In this document: positions 49,690 to 58,553 of the stretch, in pieces
Layout: each line of letters starts with the position of its first letter
Position numbering within the stretch: position 1 is the stretch's first letter
Source of the DNA: Ruminococcus sp. Marseille-P6503
GTDB lineage: Bacteria; Bacillota; Clostridia; Oscillospirales; Ruminococcaceae
Direction of reading: 5' to 3'
Assembly: GCF_900604945.1 (NCBI RefSeq)
Contig: NZ_UWPB01000001.1
Span: forward strand, 186,001-250,000
Length of the DNA: 64,000 bases
Position numbers and translations under genes: made by a program
Notes under the pieces: model-generated
Databases searched by the model: none
The model's input: the letters and a program-made list of their open reading frames with translations, nothing else
Told to the model about the DNA's origin: nothing

Positions 49690-51492
49690 ATGGCAAAAAG
49701 CAGACTTATCGGAGATTATCCTGTGATCGGTATCCGTCCGACGATCGACGGCAGACGGGGATATCTCAACGTCAGAGGCTCCCTTGAAGAGCAGACAATG
49801 AATATGGCAAGATCGGCGGCTAAGCTGTTTGAGGAAAATTTAAGGTATTCAAACGGCGAGCCGGTAAAGGTCATTATTGCCGACACGACCATTGGAAGAG
49901 TCGCGGAAGCCGCCGCCTGCGCTGATAAATTTAAGAAAGCGGGAGTAGATATAACCCTTACCGTTACCCCGTGCTGGTGCTACGGCGCGGAAACCATGGA
50001 TATGGACCCTATGACGATAAAGGGTGTGTGGGGCTTCAACGGAACTGAACGTCCCGGAGCGGTTTATCTTGCTTCGGTGCTTGCTACCCACGCTCAGAAA
50101 GGACTTCCCGCGTTCGGTATTTACGGACATGACGTTCAGGAGGCTGACGATACCTCAATACCTGAGGACGTTAAGGAAAAGCTTCTTCGCTTCGGACGCG
50201 CGGCAGTTGCCTGCGCCACTATGAGAGGAAAATCATATTTACAGATCGGCTCTATCTGTATGGGAATCGGCGGCTCGATTATCGACTCCGCATTTATTGA
50301 GGAATATCTTGGAATGAGAGTTGAATCGGTGGACGAGGTAGAAATTATCAGACGAATGACCGAGGGTATTTATGACGAGGAGGAGTATCAGAAGGCTCTG
50401 GCATGGACAAAGGAAAAGTGCATAGAGGGCTTTGACAAGAATCCTGAGGAAATTCAGAAATCCGGAGAGGAAAAGGATAAGGACTGGGAATTTGTCGTTA
50501 AGATGATGTGTATTATCAAGGATCTGATGAACGGCAACGACAGGCTGCCTGCCGGCTGTGAGGAGGAAGCGGTAGGTCATAACGCAATTGCCGCCGGCTT
50601 CCAGGGTCAGCGTCAGTGGACGGATTTTTATCCTAACTGCGATTTCCCCGAGGCAATGCTCAATACCTCCTTTGACTGGAACGGCGCCAGAGAGCCTTAT
50701 ATACTCGCGACGGAAAATGACGTGCTCAACGGTCTGGGAATGCTGTTCATGAAGCTGCTGACCAACCGCGCTCAGATTTTTGCGGACGTTCGTACATACT
50801 GGTCGCCGGAGGCGGTAAAGAAAGCAGCCGGCTATGAGCTTGAGGGAATCGCAAAGAAAGCAGGAGGATTTATCCATCTTATCAACTCCGGCGCGGCTTG
50901 CCTTGACGCAAACGGTCAGTCTGTGGACGAAAACGGAAATCATGTAATGAAGCCGTGGTATGACATGACCGACAGGGATATGGACGCCGTTATGAAAGCG
51001 ACCACCTGGAACTATGCCGACTGCGGATATTTCAGAGGCGGCGGATATTCCTCGCGCTTTGTAACGGAGGCTGAAATGCCTGCCACGATGATAAGGCTTA
51101 ATCTTGTAAAGGGACTGGGACCTGTGCTCCAGATATGCGAGGGCTGGACGGTTCATCTGCCGGACGAGGTAACCGACAAGCTGTGGAAGAGAACCGACTA
51201 CACGTGGCCCTGCACCTGGTTCGCTCCAAGAACTACGGGAGAGGGCGCTTTCAAGACCGCTTACGATGTAATGAACAACTGGGGCGCCAACCACGGCGCT
51301 ATCAGCTACGGTCACATCGGCGCGGACCTTATCACACTTGCTTCAATGCTGAGAATCCCCGTTTGTATGCACAATGTGCCGGAGGACAAGATATTCCGTC
51401 CGGCGGCATGGAACGCTTTCGGTATGGACAAGGAAGGTCAGGATTACAGAGCCTGCGCGGCATACGGTCCTATGTATAAGAATATAAGATGA
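49690..51492 (+). CDS. fucI: L-fucose isomerase
   Basis: A 600-residue Mn-dependent ketol isomerase converting L-fucose to L-fuculose (also D-arabinose to D-ribulose). [40 protein letters not shown] is the FucI N-terminus. [21 protein letters not shown] and [51 protein letters not shown] include the metal ligands. Length is normal for the family. ATG 49690 with AGGAGG is the start. It heads an operon of kinase, mutarotase and aldolase, pointing to growth on host or plant fucosylated glycans. Confidence 0.95.
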   Translation: MAKSRLIGDYPVIGIRPTIDGRRGYLNVRGSLEEQTMNMARSAAKLFEENLRYSNGEPVKVIIADTTIGRVAEAAACADKFKKAGVDITLTVTPCWCYGAETMDMDPMTIKGVWGFNGTERPGAVYLASVLATHAQKGLPAFGIYGHDVQEADDTSIPEDVKEKLLRFGRAAVACATMRGKSYLQIGSICMGIGGSIIDSAFIEEYLGMRVESVDEVEIIRRMTEGIYDEEEYQKALAWTKEKCIEGFDKNPEEIQKSGEEKDKDWEFVVKMMCIIKDLMNGNDRLPAGCEEEAVGHNAIAAGFQGQRQWTDFYPNCDFPEAMLNTSFDWNGAREPYILATENDVLNGLGMLFMKLLTNRAQIFADVRTYWSPEAVKKAAGYELEGIAKKAGGFIHLINSGAACLDANGQSVDENGNHVMKPWYDMTDRDMDAVMKATTWNYADCGYFRGGGYSSRFVTEAEMPATMIRLNLVKGLGPVLQICEGWTVHLPDEVTDKLWKRTDYTWPCTWFAPRTTGEGAFKTAYDVMNNWGANHGAISYGHIGADLITLASMLRIPVCMHNVPEDKIFRPAAWNAFGMDKEGQDYRACAAYGPMYKNIR

Positions 51493-51514
51493 TACCGCTT
51501 TTTTGGGGAACTGT

Positions 51515-51607
51515 ATGCTTTCTTATATGCGCAGTGAAATTTGTGAGGAACATACTATCAATGAGGCTTACAGGGACGAGATAGACGAACTGTTAAGCCG
51601 GCTTTGA
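51515..51607 (+). CDS. Possible 30-residue peptide between fucI and the kinase
   Basis: ATG 51515 with GGGGAA about 7 bases upstream reads a 30-residue charged helix (MLSYMRSEICEEHTINEAY then RDEIDELLSRL). It ends 24 bases before the kinase start. It may be a true small protein, a coupling ORF, or the remnant of a gene. No family recognised. Confidence 0.35.
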   Translation: MLSYMRSEICEEHTINEAYRDEIDELLSRL

Positions 51608-51631
51608 CGTTATTGCGGAGGAGATGATAAA

Positions 51632-53104
51632 TTGAACAAAAAAGTTTTGGCGATAGATTTCGGCGCTTCGAGCGGACGTGCGGTCATCGGCGATTTTGAC
51701 GGTGAGAAAATCACTCTTACCGAAATCCACCGCTTTTCAAACGACCCCGTTATTCTCGGAAAAACCATGTACTGGGACGTGCTCAGGCTTTTTCATGAAA
51801 TCAAGCAAAGCCTTATAAAATCAAAGGCTTACGGCGAAATCGAAAGCGTCGCGATCGACACCTGGGGCGTTGACTTCGGACTTCTGGACAAGGACGGCAG
51901 ACTGCTGGAAAATCCGGTTCACTATCGGGATTCACGCACAGCGGGAATGATGGAGGAGAGCTTTAAGCTGATAGACAAGGACAGGTTCTACGGCATAACA
52001 GGCAATCAATTTATGGAGATAAACACTGCGTTTCAGCTGCTGAGCCTTGTGAAAAACCGTCCTGAGCTGCTTGAGCGTGCGGATAAGCTTGTGCTTATGC
52101 CTGATCTGTTCAACTATTTCCTCAGCGGTGAGATTCACGCCGAGCAGTCGATAGCTTCTACCACTCAGCTGTTTGACCAGAAAAGCAGGAAATGGTCGGA
52201 GGAGGTTATTGACGCGCTGGGAATAAAGCGTTCTCTGATGCCGGATATAATAAAAAGCGGTACGATTGCGGGAACGCTTTCAGAGGAGATATGCGAAGAG
52301 CTGGATATGAAGCCCGTTAAGATAATCGCGGTATGCGGTCACGATACTCAGTCTGCGCTCGCCGCCTGTCCTGCCGCTGAAAAGGATTTTGCTTTTCTGT
52401 CCTGCGGAACCTGGAGTCTGCTGGGAACTGAGCTTGACGAGCCTGTGATCGACGAAAATTCCAGCCGACTCAACGTAACCAACGAATTAGGCTGCGAGGG
52501 CAAAACCTCTTTCCTGAAAAATATTATCGGCTTGTGGCTTATTCAGGAAAGCCGCCGCCAGTGGATACGGGAGGGAAAGGAATACTCCTATGCCGAGCTT
52601 GAAATAATGGCTAAGGAGGCAAAGCCCTTCAAGTGCTTTGTCGATCCTGACGCGCCCGAATTTACGCCTGCCGGAAATATTCCTGAGCGTATCCGAAAAT
52701 ACTGTGAGCGGACAGGTCAGGAGATACCTGAAAGTACTGGCGAAATAATGCGCTGTATTTATGAAAGCCTTGCGCTCAAATACCGCTCGGCGATCGGGCA
52801 GCTTGAAGAATGTACAGGCAGAAAATTTGAAACGCTTTATATGTTCGGAGGCGGCACGAAGGACAGATTTTTGTCAGAGCTTGCTGCAAACGCCTGCGGC
52901 ATAAAGGTTTCGAGCGGACCTGCCGAGGCTACCTCGCTTGGAAATATAGCCGTTCAGCTTATGGCGGACGGTACGATTTCAGGACTTGGCGAAGCGCGGA
53001 AAATCGTGCGCAGGTCGGAGAAAATAAGTATCTTTGAGCCGGAGGACGCCGAAGCGTGGAATCAGGCGTACAAGAGATTTAAGGAGGTTACCGCTTATGC
53101 TTAA
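51632..53104 (+). CDS. FGGY-family kinase, rhamnulokinase/fuculokinase
   Basis: A 490-residue sugar kinase. The N-terminal AIDFGASSGRAVIGDF and VAIDTWGVDFGLLDKDG are typical of RhaB-type kinases. ICGHDTQSA-like VCGHDTQSALAACPA, SCGTWSLLG and MFGGGTKDRFLSELAANACGIKVSSGPAEATSLGNIAVQLMADG are the ATP-side motifs. By sequence it is closer to rhamnulokinase than to E. coli FucK. Its place in the operon says it phosphorylates L-fuculose, and rhamnulose kinase activity may coexist. The start is TTG 51632 (GGAGGAG 9 bases before); the nearer ATG stops after three codons. Confidence 0.88.
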   Translation: MNKKVLAIDFGASSGRAVIGDFDGEKITLTEIHRFSNDPVILGKTMYWDVLRLFHEIKQSLIKSKAYGEIESVAIDTWGVDFGLLDKDGRLLENPVHYRDSRTAGMMEESFKLIDKDRFYGITGNQFMEINTAFQLLSLVKNRPELLERADKLVLMPDLFNYFLSGEIHAEQSIASTTQLFDQKSRKWSEEVIDALGIKRSLMPDIIKSGTIAGTLSEEICEELDMKPVKIIAVCGHDTQSALAACPAAEKDFAFLSCGTWSLLGTELDEPVIDENSSRLNVTNELGCEGKTSFLKNIIGLWLIQESRRQWIREGKEYSYAELEIMAKEAKPFKCFVDPDAPEFTPAGNIPERIRKYCERTGQEIPESTGEIMRCIYESLALKYRSAIGQLEECTGRKFETLYMFGGGTKDRFLSELAANACGIKVSSGPAEATSLGNIAVQLMADGTISGLGEARKIVRRSEKISIFEPEDAEAWNQAYKRFKEVTAYA

Positions 53105-53531
53105 AAATATCCCTGCCATACTGTCGCCGGAGCTGCTGAAAACTCTCTGCGAGATGGGACATTCGGACAGAATCGTTATTGCGGACGGAAATTTTCCCTG
53201 CGAGAGCATGGGAAAAAACGCCAAGGTCATCCGCTGCGACGGCCACGGCGTGCCCGAGCTGCTGGACGCGGTCTTACAGCTGTTCCCTCTGGATACCTAT
53301 GTGGAAAAGCCGGTAAACCTTATGCAGGTTATGCCGGGCGACAATGCAGAAACTCCTATCTGGGAGGAATACAAGGCTATAGTTGCAAAGCACGATGAAA
53401 GAGGTTCTGATGTAATCGGCGAAATAGAGCGTTTTAAGTTCTATGAGGAGGCAAAGACTGCCTACGCTATCGTCGCGACGGGCGAAAAGGCGGTATACGC
53501 AAATGTAATGCTGCAAAAGGGAGTAGTCTGA
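53097..53531 (+). CDS. fucU: L-fucose mutarotase FucU
   Basis: A 144-residue RbsD/FucU-family protein interconverting alpha- and beta-L-fucose so that the isomerase receives its preferred anomer. ALSPELLKTLCEMGHSDRIVIADGNFPCES-like sequence (residues 8-37, with catalytic His in MGHSD), LFPLDTYVEKPVNLMQVMPGD and IERFKFYEEAKTAYAIVATGE are the family blocks. The ATG overlaps the end of the kinase by 8 bases and has AAGGAGG 9 bases upstream. Confidence 0.93.
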   Translation: MLKNIPAILSPELLKTLCEMGHSDRIVIADGNFPCESMGKNAKVIRCDGHGVPELLDAVLQLFPLDTYVEKPVNLMQVMPGDNAETPIWEEYKAIVAKHDERGSDVIGEIERFKFYEEAKTAYAIVATGEKAVYANVMLQKGVV

Positions 53532-53579
53532 ATCTGTTATCAGTATGTTAGATATAAGAAACAGTAAGGGGGGCAGGAA

Positions 53580-54056
53580 ATGAAGGGTAAACAGGTTAAG
53601 CTGTATAATATCGGATTTCATCCTATTTTTCTGTTTCTTTTTCCGCAGATGTGGCTGATCTCATTGCCGCTAAATTTTATTATGGACAGCGCGATTCTTT
53701 TGATAGGGCTGAAAGTATTCGGTAAAACGGAAATCAAGTTCAATTATAAAAAAGTCATTCTGAAAACATGGATTTTTGGATATTTGTCTGATTTAATCGC
53801 GACAGGCTTATTGTTTGGTTTCGAGTGTATGGCCAATTTGTGGAGGGGAGATATTCTTGTAAATCCGTTCGGCAGTGTGAGCTCATTTCTGCTGGTTCTG
53901 GTATCTGTTGCGTCAGCAGGTTTTTTGATCTACCTATTCAATTATAAAATAGCGCTTAAAAAGACAAATCTGGACAATGCAGTTAAGAAAAAAGTTTCTT
54001 TATTATTGGCATTGTGTACAGCTCCCTACTTATTTTTTATGCCTGTGGTTTGGTAA
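53580..54056 (+). CDS. Small membrane protein inside the fucose operon
   Basis: A 158-residue protein with about four hydrophobic segments (14-45, 62-85, 98-122, 140-155) and few charges other than lysines. No family recognised. Its codons are AT-rich compared with the fuc genes on both sides, suggesting a late arrival. It does not resemble a fucose permease (FucP has 12 helices). GGGGGGCAGG serves as ribosome site. It may be co-expressed with fuc genes; role unknown. Confidence 0.65.
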   Translation: MKGKQVKLYNIGFHPIFLFLFPQMWLISLPLNFIMDSAILLIGLKVFGKTEIKFNYKKVILKTWIFGYLSDLIATGLLFGFECMANLWRGDILVNPFGSVSSFLLVLVSVASAGFLIYLFNYKIALKKTNLDNAVKKKVSLLLALCTAPYLFFMPVVW

Positions 54057-54148
54057 CAGCTTCAAATTTATATCAGACTTATAAAAGCAGCCGGAAGCAT
54101 TAAACCGCCGGCGCGCGGAAAATCATTATTTTGAAAGGACTAAGATTT

Positions 54149-54823
54149 ATGTACGAGGAAATTAAAGAGCAGATGGTCGAGATATGCCATAAAATGTGGC
54201 AGAAGGGCTGGGTAGCCGCCAACGACGGAAACGTTACTGTGAAGGTGGGAGAAAACAGGTTTCTCGCAACTCAGACGGGAGTAAGCAAGGCGTATATTAC
54301 GGCGGATAAGATAGGTCTTATCGACGGAGATTTCAATATAATCGAAGCCAAGGAGGGCTGGAAGCCTTCATCAGAAGTAAAAATGCACCTGAGATGCTAT
54401 GAGCAGCGCCCCGACGTCGGAGCGGTCGTTCACGCTCACCCTCCGGCAGCGACCGGCTTTGCCTGCGCTCATGTGCCGCTTGACGATTACTGCATGATCG
54501 AAACGGTAATCGCCGTAGGCTCGGTTCCCATAACTCCGTACGGTACTCCGTCTACATATGAGGTCCCCGACGCGATTACGCCCTATCTTCAGGAGCATGA
54601 CGTTATGCTGCTTGAAAATCACGGCGCGCTGACTGTAGGAGCGGATCTGATTACCGCATATTACAGAATGGAAACTCTTGAGCTTCAGGCGCAGATCTCG
54701 CTCAACGCAAGGATTCTCGGCGGAGCGGTGGATATTTCAAAGGAGAATATCGACAGACTTATAGCAATGCGCCCTCAGTACGGAGTTACCGGAAAGCATC
54801 CCGGCTATAAAAAATATCATTGA
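54149..54823 (+). CDS. fucA: L-fuculose-phosphate aldolase
   Basis: A 224-residue class II (zinc) aldolase splitting L-fuculose-1-phosphate into dihydroxyacetone phosphate and L-lactaldehyde. GWVAANDGNVTVKVGENRFLATQTGVSKAYI is the N-terminal phosphate-binding region. KPSSEVKMHLRCYEQRPDVGAVVHAHPPAATGFACAH contains the catalytic Glu and HxH zinc ligands. VMLLENHGALTVG has the third His. The start is ATG 54149 (AAAGGAC). No lactaldehyde reductase or shell proteins are nearby. Confidence 0.93.
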   Translation: MYEEIKEQMVEICHKMWQKGWVAANDGNVTVKVGENRFLATQTGVSKAYITADKIGLIDGDFNIIEAKEGWKPSSEVKMHLRCYEQRPDVGAVVHAHPPAATGFACAHVPLDDYCMIETVIAVGSVPITPYGTPSTYEVPDAITPYLQEHDVMLLENHGALTVGADLITAYYRMETLELQAQISLNARILGGAVDISKENIDRLIAMRPQYGVTGKHPGYKKYH

Positions 54824-54925
54824 GATTACTGACCTATCGTCGGCTGAAAGCGGAAGTTTTCGGTATGCTGATGATCTGTCGGATCAAACTTTTATGAAAT
54901 TGCTGACGCAGGCAAAGAAAGCTGT

Positions 54926-54958
54926 GCCGCCGAATCCTGAAGCGGTGCGGCTTCTTTT
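54926..54958 (+). terminator. Terminator of the fucose operon
   Basis: GCCGC (54926-54930) pairs with GCGGC (54947-54951), with inner CCGC/GCGG pairing possible, followed by TTCTTTT. Confidence 0.6.
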
Positions 54959-55164
54959 GGTCCGCGTTTTTATTTTCATCTTATCCGCCGCGGGCATTGG
55001 TTTTTAAAGCGAAATTTTCGGTATGTTTCGTAACGAAAAATAAAAGCTGTTCAAATTACCGAAATTTTTATTTTGGAAAAACAGTTAATTTTGATAAATA
55101 ACATTATTTTTCTCCGAGCGTATTATGCAAGAAAGCAAAAAGTGATAATAAATTGTAAAGTCTA

Positions 55165-55193
55165 TTGTCGAAAATTATTTAAGGTGCTATAAT
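55165..55193 (+). promoter_or_regulatory. Promoter of the EAL gene overlapping a Spo0A-box match
   Basis: TTGTCG (55165-55170), 17 bases, TATAAT (55188-55193) with extended TGC. The -35 is also part of TTGTCGAA (55165-55172), an exact match to the core Spo0A box. The overlap would let Spo0A control the gene, though a match of 8 bases can be chance. Confidence 0.6.
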
Positions 55194-55266
55194 TATCTTA
55201 GTAAGATATTTTAGCAAAGACTGCGAAAACGATTAATTTAAATATTTTCGCAAAGGGGGCGGCTTT

Positions 55267-57189
55267 TTGAACTATATAGTGCATTATGATATCTGCGCTT
55301 TGGTGCTGTATGCGGTAACTATTGTCGTTTTCTGTATACGGAAAAGGGTTCCGTGCAGGAGGAATAAGGCGTTCGGCTTTATGCTGGGGACGGCTGCGGT
55401 TTCCTGCGTTCTGGATCTGCTGTGCGTATTTACCACGTCGGAAACGGTGGGGCGGTTTTTGAAAATGCTCTGCCACGTTTCGTATTATGTTACGCATAAT
55501 CTAATAACGTTTGCTTTTATGATATACGTTTTATTTCTGACGGATAATTTTTCAGGCAGGACAAAAGGCTTTAAGGCTGCTTTGTATGCACCTATAAGCG
55601 TTGATTTGATTTTGATTCTTACTTCGCCTTTTACAAAATGGATAATTTATCTTGATGACGGCGGCGCTTATACAAGAGGTCCCCTTCAGCCCGTATGTTA
55701 TATAATTTCCGTTTATTATCTTTTGTTCGGAGTGGTATATACGCTGAGAAACCGCAGGATGATATCCACTCAGGTGGTCGTTTCAATAATGGGCTTTGTA
55801 GGAATGACCTGTGTCGCTGTAGTTATCCAGTTTTTTAATCCTCATTTGCTGGTTGAATGTTTCGGCGGCGCGTTGTGCATTATGCTGGTTATGTTTATGC
55901 TTCAGAATCAGGACGATATAATGGATTCGGTAACTAAAATGCTTAACAGAAGCACATTTGCCAACAACTGCATGATAAATTTTTCGGCGGATAACGCCTT
56001 TGCGGTGCTGCTGATAAAAATACCTGATTTCACGCTTCTTATGAAAACCTTCGGAGGGCGCTTTTCAAATAATCTGCTGAGAAGCTTTTCGGAGTATCTT
56101 TATTCTTTTGTCAATCTGGGAGACGGATATTATCTGGAGGACGAATGCTTTGCGCTTACATTTTTCAGGGATTATGACAGAATCGACGGAATATACAGGG
56201 AGATAGACGCAAGACTTAGTTCCGACTGGAAGATTGGCGCTGTTGACACAGTGATTTCCGCAATGTTTCTGCGCATCGACTGTCCTGCGGACGCTTCGGA
56301 CGTTGAAACGGTCATGGATTTCATAGAGCAGTTCAAGCAGTATTCGTTTTCTGATAAAAAGCTTTATTACGCGGAAAACATAAATCTTTACGACAGAAAA
56401 AGGCGCTTTGATGTTGAAAGAGCTATTGAAAGGGCGCTTAAGAACAAGACGTTCAAGGTTTATTATCAGCCTGTTTTCGGCTCTGAGGAGAATAAGATAG
56501 TGTCCTGTGAAGCCCTGCTGCGTCTTATGGACGATGAGCTTGGGAATATCCCTCCCAGTGAATTTATACCTATTGCTGAGCAGAACGGAAGCATTATGAA
56601 AATAGGCAGATTTGTTTTTGAGGAGGCCTGCCGTTTTATAAGAAAGGGTTATGCGGCCTTACTGGGAATAGAGTATGTTCAGGTAAATCTTTCAGTGGTT
56701 CAGTGTATGCAGTCTGATCTGACTGAGAATTTTGTAAACATCATGGACAGATACAAGATAGATCCGTCGCAGATATGTCTTGAAATAACCGAAACCTCGG
56801 CGGCCTACACCCCGCATATTATGGAACAGAATATAAAGCAGCTTTCGGCGATTGGAATAAAGTTTGCTCTTGACGATTACGGAACCGGTTATTCAAATAT
56901 GAATTATCTGCTCAATCTTCCTTTTAAATATATCAAGCTTGAAAAAGAGATCACAGGAAAGGCGCTGAATAATGAAAAAGCCAGAATAGCAATAGAAAGT
57001 ACTGTGGCCATGATCAAAAAGCTGAATATGAAAATAGTGGCGGAAGGGGCGGAAACCGCGGAGCAGGTTGAAACGCTGCTTGAAATGAAATGCGATTATA
57101 TTCAGGGCGTTTATTTTTCAGAACCTCTTGCAGAAAAGGATTTTCTCAAATGGGCAGAAAGCTTTAATGCGATAAATTTAAAGGTATAA
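55267..57189 (+). CDS. Membrane EAL-domain c-di-GMP phosphodiesterase with degenerate GGDEF
   Basis: A 640-residue protein. About seven membrane helices (residues 1-215) form a sensor unit. Then comes a GGDEF-like domain with its signature lost (DSVTKMLNRSTFANN start; the active loop reads GYYLEDECF). The EAL domain from about 380 has intact CEALLRL (E415), ITETSA, DDYGTGYSN and EGAETAEQ; the KxD motif reads KLEK. Most catalytic residues are present, so cleavage of c-di-GMP is likely and the GGDEF part is regulatory at most. TTG start with AAAGGGGG upstream. A perfect-stem terminator follows. Confidence 0.87.
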   Translation: MNYIVHYDICALVLYAVTIVVFCIRKRVPCRRNKAFGFMLGTAAVSCVLDLLCVFTTSETVGRFLKMLCHVSYYVTHNLITFAFMIYVLFLTDNFSGRTKGFKAALYAPISVDLILILTSPFTKWIIYLDDGGAYTRGPLQPVCYIISVYYLLFGVVYTLRNRRMISTQVVVSIMGFVGMTCVAVVIQFFNPHLLVECFGGALCIMLVMFMLQNQDDIMDSVTKMLNRSTFANNCMINFSADNAFAVLLIKIPDFTLLMKTFGGRFSNNLLRSFSEYLYSFVNLGDGYYLEDECFALTFFRDYDRIDGIYREIDARLSSDWKIGAVDTVISAMFLRIDCPADASDVETVMDFIEQFKQYSFSDKKLYYAENINLYDRKRRFDVERAIERALKNKTFKVYYQPVFGSEENKIVSCEALLRLMDDELGNIPPSEFIPIAEQNGSIMKIGRFVFEEACRFIRKGYAALLGIEYVQVNLSVVQCMQSDLTENFVNIMDRYKIDPSQICLEITETSAAYTPHIMEQNIKQLSAIGIKFALDDYGTGYSNMNYLLNLPFKYIKLEKEITGKALNNEKARIAIESTVAMIKKLNMKIVAEGAETAEQVETLLEMKCDYIQGVYFSEPLAEKDFLKWAESFNAINLKV

Positions 57190-57230
57190 AAACAAGACGG
57201 ACAAATCAGACTTTGTCCGTCTTGTTTCAT
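57190..57230. terminator. Bidirectional terminator between the EAL gene and prfB
   Basis: A 16-bp perfect stem (57190-57205 with 57212-57227) with a 6-base loop, A-rich on the left and T-rich on the right. Confidence 0.93.
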
Positions 57231-57252
57231 TAAAAGCGCTTAGTCGGCCGGA

Positions 57253-58386
57253 TCAAGGCTTTTTGTCCTCGTCGTTCAGATTTCCGAGAGAGAGGGATTT
57301 GAGATAGGCGTTTATAAAGCCGTCCAGCTCTCCGTCCATTACCGCGTTTACGTTGGAGGTTTCATAGCCGGTCCTGTGATCCTTTACAAGAGTGTATGGC
57401 ATGAAAACGTATGAGCGTATCTGGGCGCCCCAGGCTATTTCCTTCTGAACGCCTTTTATATCCTCTATTCTTTCGAGATTTTCCCGTTCCTTGATCTCAA
57501 TAAGCTTGGATTTAAGCATTTTCATCGCGTATTCTCTGTTCTGGAACTGGGAACGCTGAGTCTGGCAGGCGCATACTATTCCGGTAGGCTTATGGATAAG
57601 CCTCACCGCGGATGAGGTTTTATTGATATGCTGACCTCCGGCGCCGCTGGAGCGGTAAACCTGCATTTCAATATCCTCAGGTCTGATTTCTACCTCTACA
57701 GAATCGTCGATCTCCGGCATAACGTCAATGGCGGCGAAGGAGGTATGTCTGCTTCCCGAGCTGTCAAAGGGGGAGATGCGCACAAGGCGGTGTATGCCGG
57801 ATTCGCTTTTTAAATATCCGTAAGCGTTTTCGCCCTCAACGATTATAGACGCGCTTTTTATTCCTGCGTCGCCGCCTTCAAGATAGTCGAGAGTTTTGAC
57901 CTTAAAGCCGTGAGCGTCGCCCCAGCGGTTGTACATTCTGAACAGCATTTCACACCAGTCCTGAGCCTCCGTTCCTCCGGCGCCGGCATGGAAATTGATT
58001 ATCGCGTTGCATTTATCGTATTCGCCGGTCAGCAGGGAAGCAAGCGTTAGCTCGTCGACTGATTTGGCAAGGGCTTCTATTTCGCTTTGTATTTCCTCGG
58101 TCATGCTTTCGTCGTTTTCCTCCGCCGCCATATCAAGCATGACCTCAATATCTTCAAAGGAGCTTTTTATTTTAGCGTAGCGTTCAATATTGCTTTCAAG
58201 GCCTCTGGTTTCCTGGAGAACCTTCTGAGACAGCTCAAGGTCGTCCCAGAAGCCGGGCTCCGCCGCCTTTTCCTGAAGCTCCAGTATACGTTCCTTGCTG
58301 TTTTCAATGTCAAAAACCTCGTAAAGCTCTTTGATTTTAGGTCTGTAGCTTTCAAGCTCAGTCCTTAGATTTTCTAAAAATACCAT
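57253..58386 (-). CDS. prfB: Peptide chain release factor 2
   Basis: A 377-residue RF2 releasing peptides at UGA and UAA. SPF stop-codon motif in VRISPFDSSGSRHTSFA, and SSGAGGQHINKTSSAVR with the GGQ motif (about 248-250), whose Gln is modified by PrmC. The whole protein is in one frame. The programmed +1 frameshift with in-frame UGA near codon 25 that autoregulates prfB in most bacteria is absent; that region reads LYEVFDIENSKERI without interruption. AAGGAG precedes the ATG. Confidence 0.95.
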   Translation of the reverse strand: MVFLENLRTELESYRPKIKELYEVFDIENSKERILELQEKAAEPGFWDDLELSQKVLQETRGLESNIERYAKIKSSFEDIEVMLDMAAEENDESMTEEIQSEIEALAKSVDELTLASLLTGEYDKCNAIINFHAGAGGTEAQDWCEMLFRMYNRWGDAHGFKVKTLDYLEGGDAGIKSASIIVEGENAYGYLKSESGIHRLVRISPFDSSGSRHTSFAAIDVMPEIDDSVEVEIRPEDIEMQVYRSSGAGGQHINKTSSAVRLIHKPTGIVCACQTQRSQFQNREYAMKMLKSKLIEIKERENLERIEDIKGVQKEIAWGAQIRSYVFMPYTLVKDHRTGYETSNVNAVMDGELDGFINAYLKSLSLGNLNDEDKKP

Positions 58387-58486
58387 AGATTAATCTCCTT
58401 ATTTTATCGTCATACTATATTATAAAGCTTTTTTTATAAAAAGTAAAGAAAAAATAGCAAAAACTCTTTCTTTTTTTGAAAATGTA

Positions 58487-58495
58487 TGCTATAAT
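58487..58495 (+). promoter_or_regulatory. Extended -10 promoter of the RING-finger gene
   Basis: TGCTATAAT (58487-58495) without a clear -35, about 60 bases before the start. Confidence 0.55.
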
Positions 58496-58553
58496 TAAAC
58501 TGATTTATTTACAGATAAATGTATCGGTGCGCTTTTGGAAAGGAAACATCGTT

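Larger units (their letters stand above)
54824..55266 (+). other. Intergenic region between fucA and the EAL gene
   Basis: It contains a probable terminator (54926-54958), a TTTCGGTA/TACCGAAA inverted repeat about 40 bases apart (near 55016-55070) whose left arm is repeated near 54857, and the promoter at 55165-55193. A frame of 38 codons at about 54890-55007 overlaps the terminator and has no ribosome site, so I do not call it. Confidence 0.55.

Noticed and set aside
54890-55007. Possible 38-codon frame after fucA
   Set aside because: It overlaps the probable operon terminator, has no ribosome site and no recognisable sequence.
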